DNA of 11,135 nucleotides from Lysobacterales bacterium (lineage in GTDB: Bacteria; Pseudomonadota; Gammaproteobacteria; Xanthomonadales; S139-57), in contig JALWTZ010000415.1 in the NCBI GenBank assembly GCA_026993285.1, positions 1 through 11,135 on the forward strand, given 5' to 3'. The notes under the pieces were generated by a model. It made no database searches. It had not been told where the DNA came from and was given only the letters and a program-made list of their open reading frames with translations. Positions 7,801-11,135 of the stretch are shown piece after piece (positions within the stretch are counted from its first letter, which is position 1; each line of letters begins with the position of its first letter). A program made the translations under genes and the position numbers.

Positions 7801-8889
7801 GATGTGCGCAATGTACTACGGGCGGTGAATCCGCGGGCAGTGATTACGCAGACTTCTGCCATGGTGGAAGTCAGTGCCGCCCAGTTTCGCAATATAGATG
7901 CCAGAATGAACCAGTTGCGTTCCGGTGCGGGAGGTTTCAGCATGAATGGTCTGAATTTGCGCTATGGGGATCAAACCCTGCAACTGACTTCGTTACGCTA
8001 TCTGATGAATGATGTGGACAGTGCGCGGGAAAGTGGTCTGGCCCGTCCATGGGGCTTTTTTGTCAACGGCACCATCAGTGTGGGTGATCGAGATCCGACC
8101 ACTCGGGAAATCGCCTTTGACTTCAGCTCATCCGGTATTACCGCGGGTATGGATTATCGTTTCAGCCACAACCTTGTACTGGGTGCGGCGTTGGGTTATG
8201 CCAGTTTTGGTTCGGATGATGCTGATGGTGGTTCCATGGATACCCGTGGCACAACCCTGACCGGTTATCTATCCTGGTATCCGAAGGAAAACTGGTTTGT
8301 GGATGCACGCATCTCCCAGGGTTGGCTGAATGTGGATCAGAAACGTAGTGTGGAGTTCAGTATAGGTCCGGTATCGCAGGATGTACTGATGGCTGGTTCC
8401 ACGGATGCAACGCAAACCACGCTGGCACTGGCCACAGGGATGCATTTCAATCACGAAGGACTAGTGATGACACCGAATTTGTCCATGCGCTATATGGGCA
8501 CATCCGTGGGTGGCTATGACGAGCGGGCTGCCGGCATTGGTGCCGTAAGCTACTCGGCTTTCGATTTCGACTCGCTGGTCTTATCCGCGGGCCTGCAGAT
8601 GAACAAGAGCATCAGTCTGGACTCCGGTGTACTGACACCGCAGCTGGATGCCAATTTCCGATACGAAACCCAGAACGATGGCATGATCATCGAAGCCCGT
8701 CTGCTGGGACGGCAGTCACCGTTCCTGGTTCGTACCGACTCACCTGACCGTGGCTACGGCACGCTGGGTGGCGGGCTGGTCTATGTCACCAATGGTGGCA
8801 AGCAGTTCTACTTCACCTACCGCCAGTTGCTGGGGCTGGAAGGCTTCAGCCAGTATACGGTCAACCTGGGCCTGCGCATGGAATTCTGA
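4738..8889 (+). CDS. Predicted autotransporter with DUF11-type Ig-like repeat passenger
   Basis: The 1383-residue protein appears to be a type V secretion surface protein. Residues 1-24 are a signal peptide: basic MKGLK, a hydrophobic core, and an Ala-Trp-Ser cleavage site before Gln25. An N-terminal module (about 25-172) is followed by six similar Ig-like modules starting near residues 176, 302, 450, 580, 711 and 838. These have the DUF11 pattern of a polar strand start, VTNxGP-like motifs, W-x-C...C, and an ending near DP...N. A linker (964-1021) contains Cys996 and Cys1008. A helix (about 1022-1061) ending LRSG resembles the segment that plugs autotransporter barrels, and residues ~1105-1383 form the beta barrel ending YTVNLGLRMEF with terminal Phe. 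I see no protease, lipase or RGD motif in the passenger, so adhesion or surface coating is only inference. The gene appears monocistronic. Confidence 0.88.
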   Translation: MKGLKTVVFWLGLVVLGLPGLAWSQTYALALNTVADGQSVPDNSSLQTTVAPNALVPVAITPVLSITGGTAPPNPNDVNLSVVYDTNLTLDTVALASDPNWGCDTSVLGQIGCSLTSPPPNWPNVPQLPLSFTAPASGGPYNININGTPVFYNTPPGNINTTTADVGVQVAASTADMEVTMTLAQNPIAVSDYEILTVDWRNNGPDLATNAQVQVNLPAGSAFITPQVSGNPWNCTVTGTVVSCTQASIPVNTFGQFDISFDAPASVGSYPVTASIGAIESDPVTSNDSASATLVTQPVVTDASVTTTVNVNQAVPGDTVQFIARVINEGNQYVDGYLEFSTTPSQSLVGYSAPTGWNCLQGNTGVIACSSGGQIAPVAGGVEPASRGIGGINVGFDETFMLDIRINPAETAASITGTAVLKPIYSPPLDDNTANDSSSAFVQLGTPEADLSVDKTAVYTPPLQNGDTYEYRIKVTNQGPQPAPGVLINDQLPDNVELLSVDAPFGWTCLPSSGMGVMMQCDFNRALSPPDSQTIVQHVRYLGGEMVQTSASVTADVDDPAMGNNRVERIDNVITGPQVDLVLSQTVSETQVVPGGVISVTYVVQNAGQADANGVSLDINHGSLLMLMAKAGPDWSCSAQGTNQTVCLLNQPLAAGSSQSLNLDFQVAETDGVVDLLATVSSQEPDLQSGDNSQQTRITIGQGGGSGEPFDLQLGLTSTTSTPLAGQQFSIAAVLDNLGPGAAAGFVVDFTLPNGLALLQASGEGWQCSPLNKAPNLQCVFNGVLSNGGQTQVQLDVEATGQPGQSLLLDAVTYVPNGSEQNASNSMASLALQISASDFATQAVVTGSADKTQVRSGETIQYAFEVTNEGAVPIQSAYVEAMLDGPASFAVETAKQWACTTVEAKVLRCNLEGEIPPGATETVQFAAKAEVSRTPGVIQLLAALVDANDPANISEQLVVDVSYLGLSDVDLRRLLDDAAGGDEIAGGSVGPIEEMCLTPANDTEQAFCDALFQALDEGRLSDVRNVLRAVNPRAVITQTSAMVEVSAAQFRNIDARMNQLRSGAGGFSMNGLNLRYGDQTLQLTSLRYLMNDVDSARESGLARPWGFFVNGTISVGDRDPTTREIAFDFSSSGITAGMDYRFSHNLVLGAALGYASFGSDDADGGSMDTRGTTLTGYLSWYPKENWFVDARISQGWLNVDQKRSVEFSIGPVSQDVLMAGSTDATQTTLALATGMHFNHEGLVMTPNLSMRYMGTSVGGYDERAAGIGAVSYSAFDFDSLVLSAGLQMNKSISLDSGVLTPQLDANFRYETQNDGMIIEARLLGRQSPFLVRTDSPDRGYGTLGGGLVYVTNGGKQFYFTYRQLLGLEGFSQYTVNLGLRMEF
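5263..7626 (+). repeat. Six tandem DUF11-like Ig modules in the passenger (protein-level repeat)
   Basis: Six diverged modules start near residues 176, 302, 450, 580, 711 and 838, a period of about 126-148 residues. Each has an opening Asp with alternating hydrophobic residues, a T/V-N-x-G-x motif around position 40, a W-x-C-x(8-11)-C element near position 55-60, and most end with a D/S-rich DP or NN segment. A seventh related module precedes them, with C103/C113. A glycine-serine linker (residues 703-707) separates the modules starting at 580 and 711. The copies are too diverged at the DNA level to be a recent duplication. Confidence 0.8.
8050..8886 (+). other. Autotransporter beta-barrel translocator domain
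   Basis: Residues ~1105-1383 show alternating aromatic or hydrophobic and polar residues typical of about 12 transmembrane strands. Examples are WGFFVNGTISVGD, GITAGMDYRFSHNLVLGAALGYASFG and TLTGYLSWYPKENWFVDARIS (shown in part). The domain ends in ...LGLRMEF, the terminal aromatic that BAM recognises in outer-membrane proteins. The barrel has no cysteine. Its ~280 residues fit the autotransporter beta-domain family (Pfam PF03797 class), named from recognition and not from a search. Confidence 0.85.
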
Positions 8890-8913
8890 GCCAGTGTGCT
8901 CAGACAGGTAAGA

Positions 8914-8937
8914 AAAGGCCGCCGGAGGGCGGCCTTT
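8914..8937. terminator. Bidirectional intrinsic terminator between convergent genes
   Basis: A perfect 10-bp stem AAAGGCCGCC (8914-8923) / GGCGGCCTTT (8928-8937) encloses a GGAG loop. It is followed by TTTCT on the plus strand, and by TTTTCTT when read on the minus strand. It lies 25 bp after the autotransporter stop and 26 bp after the stop of the minus-strand DUF2244 gene, so it can end both transcripts. Confidence 0.9.
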
Positions 8938-8962
8938 CTGCTGAAAGAAGCCATGAATCCTT

Positions 8963-9439
8963 TCAGGCCGGCTTGACCTCCAGTTTTTCCAGCAGCTGCC
9001 AGAGTTTCTTTCGGTCCTCCTGATTGAGGAAATGGCTGATTTCGATGTCCCTGCCGGACTGGCCGATACAAATGGTAGCCCAGCCGTCTTCCAGGGGCGC
9101 GCGCTGCCCCTTGATACGCACCCATTGCATGGGAAAGCGGGCGGTAAACTCGGGTCGCAGGCGGCCGATTTCCAGCAACAGGTGATCACCTTCCTTGCGC
9201 AGGACGATTTTTTGCTGATTCTTGCGCACCACCCACCAGAGTGCCGCGAACAGCAACACCAGATCCAGGCCGGAAAAGAGCAATACGGGCCACATGCCGA
9301 AGAACAGGCAAAAGCCGGAAATGAGCGCATAAATCAACGCCATCAACAGAAGGAATGCCCGGTTTTGCCGCCAGGTCCAGGCCTGGTTGGGGGTGAGGAT
9401 GATTTGCCAGTGCTCATCCTGTTGGCTGAATTCCACCAT
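8963..9439 (-). CDS. DUF2244 family integral membrane protein
   Basis: The 158-residue protein has a short cytoplasmic start with the family-typical I-L-x-P-N-x-A-x-x-W-R segment (residues 14-24). Two adjacent hydrophobic helices follow (about 28-47 and 51-71), then a ~85-residue soluble C-terminal domain with PEFTARFPMQWVRIKG and a final charged helix. This layout is that of DUF2244, whose role is not established; it is an inner-membrane protein by prediction. The start at 9439 has only a weak upstream GGAAGA, about 13 bases away; no other in-frame start lies between it and the neighbouring gene. It is divergent from the hydrolase gene and convergent with the autotransporter. Confidence 0.8.
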   Translation of the reverse strand: MVEFSQQDEHWQIILTPNQAWTWRQNRAFLLLMALIYALISGFCLFFGMWPVLLFSGLDLVLLFAALWWVVRKNQQKIVLRKEGDHLLLEIGRLRPEFTARFPMQWVRIKGQRAPLEDGWATICIGQSGRDIEISHFLNQEDRKKLWQLLEKLEVKPA

Positions 9440-9465
9440 TGCACAAGTGTTCTTCCATCATGAGC

Positions 9466-9495
9466 TTGTCAGACTAGCGGGAATATGGCTAGATT
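9466..9495 (+). promoter_or_regulatory. Candidate sigma70 promoter for the hydrolase cluster
   Basis: TTGTCA (9466-9471, 5 of 6 to consensus), an 18-bp spacer, and TAGATT (9490-9495, 4 of 6) form a plausible promoter. It would start transcription ~20 bases before the hydrolase ATG. A 5-bp inverted repeat CTAGC (9474-9478) / GCTAG (9488-9492) lies inside the spacer and could be a small operator or chance. Confidence 0.4.
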
Positions 9496-9511
9496 GCCAC
9501 TCCCCTCATAC

Positions 9512-9515
9512 AGGA
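9512..9515 (+). promoter_or_regulatory. Ribosome binding site deciding the hydrolase start
   Basis: AGGA is seven bases before the ATG at 9523 but only one base before the in-frame GTG at 9517. Normal spacing therefore favours the ATG, giving a protein that starts MSAEAALS. Confidence 0.65.
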
Positions 9516-9522
9516 TGTGCGC

Positions 9523-10386
9523 ATGTCTGCTGAAGCCGCCCTCTCCATTCTGGAACACCGTTTCAGTGACGGTGCGATAAACCAGTGGCGTTTGTTCCTG
9601 CCGGAAAGCTGTGAGCGTGTTCTGGTATGGATGCCGGCACTGGGCGTGGCTGCCAGAAACTATGACCGATGGGCCCAGGCCTGGGCCCGGCGGGGTGTGG
9701 GCGTGGCCCTGGTGGAATGCCGTGGTAACGGTGCCAGCAGCTTGCGCGCCGCTTGCCGGGTGGATTTTGGCTATCACGAGGTGCTGGAAATTGAAATGGC
9801 GGAAATGATGGCGGTCTTGCGGCAGATCTACCCGGAGAAACACTGGTGGCTGGGCGGGCACAGCCTGGGCGGCCAGCTGGCCACCCTGTTCAATGCCCTG
9901 GATGGTGGTTTTGAACGTTTGTTGCTGGTGGGCACCGGCGCGCCCTGGTACCGTTGCTATGGCAGCAAGGGCAAGTACTATTACGCGCTGATTCAACTGG
10001 CCCGGCTACTGACCTCCCTGCTGGGCTATTACCCGGGCAAGCGCTTGCGCTTTGGCGGCAACGAGGGTCGTTCCCTGGTGCGAGACTGGTGTCATTCGGC
10101 CTTGACGGGGCGGTTTGTCATCGGTGGCAGTGCCGTGGATGTGGAACAGAAGCTGGCAATAGCCACAACGCCCATACTTTCGGTCTGGTTTGACCAGGAC
10201 CCTTTGATCAGCCGGGAAGGCTGGCATTTTCTGATGGACAAGATGCCCGACGCCCGCCGCTGGACCTGTGAGCTGGGCAGCCCGCCCCTGACGGTTCCGG
10301 CCGACCATTTTGCCTGGATGAAGGCCCCCGAACCGGTGGTGGGCTGCCTGCTGGAACTGAACCAACAAGCCATGATGGAGGACTGA
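9523..10386 (+). CDS. Alpha/beta hydrolase fold protein
   Basis: The 287-residue cytoplasmic protein has no signal peptide. Key elements appear in the order of the fold: the first core strand VLVWMPALG (oxyanion region, 33-41), GHSLGG at 112-117 with nucleophile Ser114, WFDQD (222-226) with the likely acid Asp224 or Asp226, and ADHFAWMK with catalytic His262. The triad is therefore complete. Residues 140-200 form a hydrophobic, Tyr-rich cap with YYYALIQLARLLTSLLGYY, which suggests a lipid-like or hydrophobic substrate. It resembles the predicted hydrolases grouped with COG4757; substrate unknown. The start is set by AGGA at 9512. The gene ends with GGAGG that serves the next gene one base later, so the two are translated together. 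Confidence 0.87.
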   Translation: MSAEAALSILEHRFSDGAINQWRLFLPESCERVLVWMPALGVAARNYDRWAQAWARRGVGVALVECRGNGASSLRAACRVDFGYHEVLEIEMAEMMAVLRQIYPEKHWWLGGHSLGGQLATLFNALDGGFERLLLVGTGAPWYRCYGSKGKYYYALIQLARLLTSLLGYYPGKRLRFGGNEGRSLVRDWCHSALTGRFVIGGSAVDVEQKLAIATTPILSVWFDQDPLISREGWHFLMDKMPDARRWTCELGSPPLTVPADHFAWMKAPEPVVGCLLELNQQAMMED

Positions 10387-10387
10387 C

Positions 10388-10693
10388 ATGCATGTGATCG
10401 TCGATCTTTGTGTCGTGCCCCTGGGCGTAGGGGTTTCCGTTTCCCGCCATGTGGCGGCTTGCCAGCAGGTACTTCGGGAAGCGGGCCTGCAGCATCAGCT
10501 ACACGCCTATGGCACCAATATCGAGGGGCCGTGGGATGCGGTTTTCGCCGCCATCCGCCGCTGCCACGAAGTGGTGCATGCCATGGGCGCGCCGCGTATC
10601 ACCACCACCATCAAGCTGGGCACGCGCACGGATCGTGAACAGCACATGCAGGACAAGATCGACAGTGTCTGCCGCTTGCTGGACGAAGGGTGA
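10388..10693 (+). CDS. MTH1187-type (DUF77) thiamine-binding-like protein
   Basis: The 101-residue protein has the ferredoxin-like layout of the MTH1187/YkoF family. The sequence opens HVIVDLCVVPLGVGVSVSRHVAAC, shown here by its key residues: a beta strand, the conserved P-L-G-x-G-x-S-x-S loop (residues 11-19), then a helix. Further family marks are YGTNIEGPWDAVF (residues 41-53), a helix ending HEVVHAMGAPRI, and the strand TTTIKLGTR, with normal length. Some relatives bind thiamine and assemble as tetramers; whether this one does is not shown. GGAGG (10377-10381) gives the ribosome site six bases before the ATG, inside the end of the hydrolase gene. There are no thiamine biosynthesis genes or TPP riboswitch in view, so the link to thiamine rests on family only. 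Confidence 0.88.
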   Translation: MHVIVDLCVVPLGVGVSVSRHVAACQQVLREAGLQHQLHAYGTNIEGPWDAVFAAIRRCHEVVHAMGAPRITTTIKLGTRTDREQHMQDKIDSVCRLLDEG

Positions 10694-10752
10694 CTTGATT
10701 CCGGGCCTGCAAACCCCATGTTCAAGCCGGTTGTATTGAGGAGAGATCGCCA

Positions 10753-11135
10753 ATGAATGCGTGGATTGTGGATGTCGGCGAAGCCGATTTTGACCAGCAG
10801 GTGGTGGAAGCTTCCCGGCAACAGCCGGTTCTGGTGGATTTCTGGGCTGGCTGGTGTGGCCCTTGCAAGATGCTCATGCCGGTGCTGGATGCCGTGGTGC
10901 AATCCTACAACGGCAAGGTTCGCCTGGCGAAGGTGGATACTGACCGGGAACAACGCCTGGCCGGGCAGTGGGGCGTGCGCAGCCTGCCGACAGTCAAGCT
11001 GTTTCGCAACGGTACGGTGGTGGATGAATTCATGGGTGTGCAGCCGGAGTCAGCCATTCGTGCCCTGATCGAAAAGCACTTGCCTCGCGCCTCGGATGAG
11101 GTGTTGCAGGCTGTGGAAACCGCCCTGCAAAACAG
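10753..11135 (+). CDS. cnoX: Thioredoxin-domain co-chaperone of CnoX/YbbN type, 5' part
   Basis: The gene is cut by the window end after 127 codons. GAGGAGAG (10738-10745) lies seven bases before the ATG. Residues 5-110 form a thioredoxin fold: PVLVDFWAGWCGPCK with Cys35 and Cys38, KVDTD, then the cis-proline motif SLPT (Pro79) and KLFRNGTVVDEFMG. After the domain, IEKHLPRASDEVLQAVETAL begins a helical extension, as expected for the TPR region of CnoX, which protects substrates from oxidation and passes them to chaperonin. E. coli CnoX lacks the first active-site Cys, whereas this copy has a full CGPC, so it may also act as a disulfide reductase. A plain thioredoxin would stop near residue 108; this one continues, but the C-terminal half is not visible, so the symbol is likely and not certain. 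Confidence 0.82.
   Translation, partial: MNAWIVDVGEADFDQQVVEASRQQPVLVDFWAGWCGPCKMLMPVLDAVVQSYNGKVRLAKVDTDREQRLAGQWGVRSLPTVKLFRNGTVVDEFMGVQPESAIRALIEKHLPRASDEVLQAVETALQN

Noticed and set aside
9517..9522. GTG start two codons upstream for the hydrolase
   Set aside because: The AGGA ribosome site is only one base before it; the ATG at 9523 has normal spacing.

Overview
The window reads as ordinary chromosome of a moderately GC-rich gammaproteobacterium. The basis is the tight packing with ATGA overlaps, clear Shine-Dalgarno sites, and the type of phosphoenolpyruvate synthase, GltX, DUF2244 and CnoX-like proteins present. I cannot name the genus from sequence alone. I see no tRNA, rRNA, CRISPR array, insertion sequence or integrase.

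Left part (1-4607, + strand): the 3' end of phosphoenolpyruvate synthase (ppsA) overlaps by four bases a fumarylacetoacetate hydrolase (FAH) family gene. A short gap with a GC hairpin and a TATAAT box follows. Next is a long Xaa-Pro aminopeptidase (M24B) that overlaps gltX by four bases. These are metabolic and housekeeping genes with strongly GC-biased codons.

Middle (4608-8940): a 130-bp leader precedes the most distinctive gene, a 1383-residue predicted autotransporter. It has a signal peptide, about seven tandem immunoglobulin-like (DUF11-type) modules, a short pre-barrel helix and a C-terminal outer-membrane beta barrel ending in Phe. All sixteen of its cysteines fall into eight closely spaced pairs, seven of them in a W-x-C-x(8-11)-C motif, one per module. 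Its base and codon use look visibly more AT-tolerant than its neighbours. A perfect 10-bp terminator hairpin closes the gene and can serve both converging strands.

Right part (8941-11135): a minus-strand DUF2244 membrane protein diverges from a plus-strand cluster. That cluster is an alpha/beta hydrolase with an intact Ser-Asp-His triad, a small MTH1187-type thiamine-binding-like protein one base downstream, and after 59 bp a thioredoxin-domain protein of CnoX/YbbN type with a CGPC active site, cut by the window end.

No defence system or new multi-gene machine is evident. The best lead is the DUF11 passenger autotransporter. A weaker lead is the functional link suggested by the ppsA-FAH overlap.
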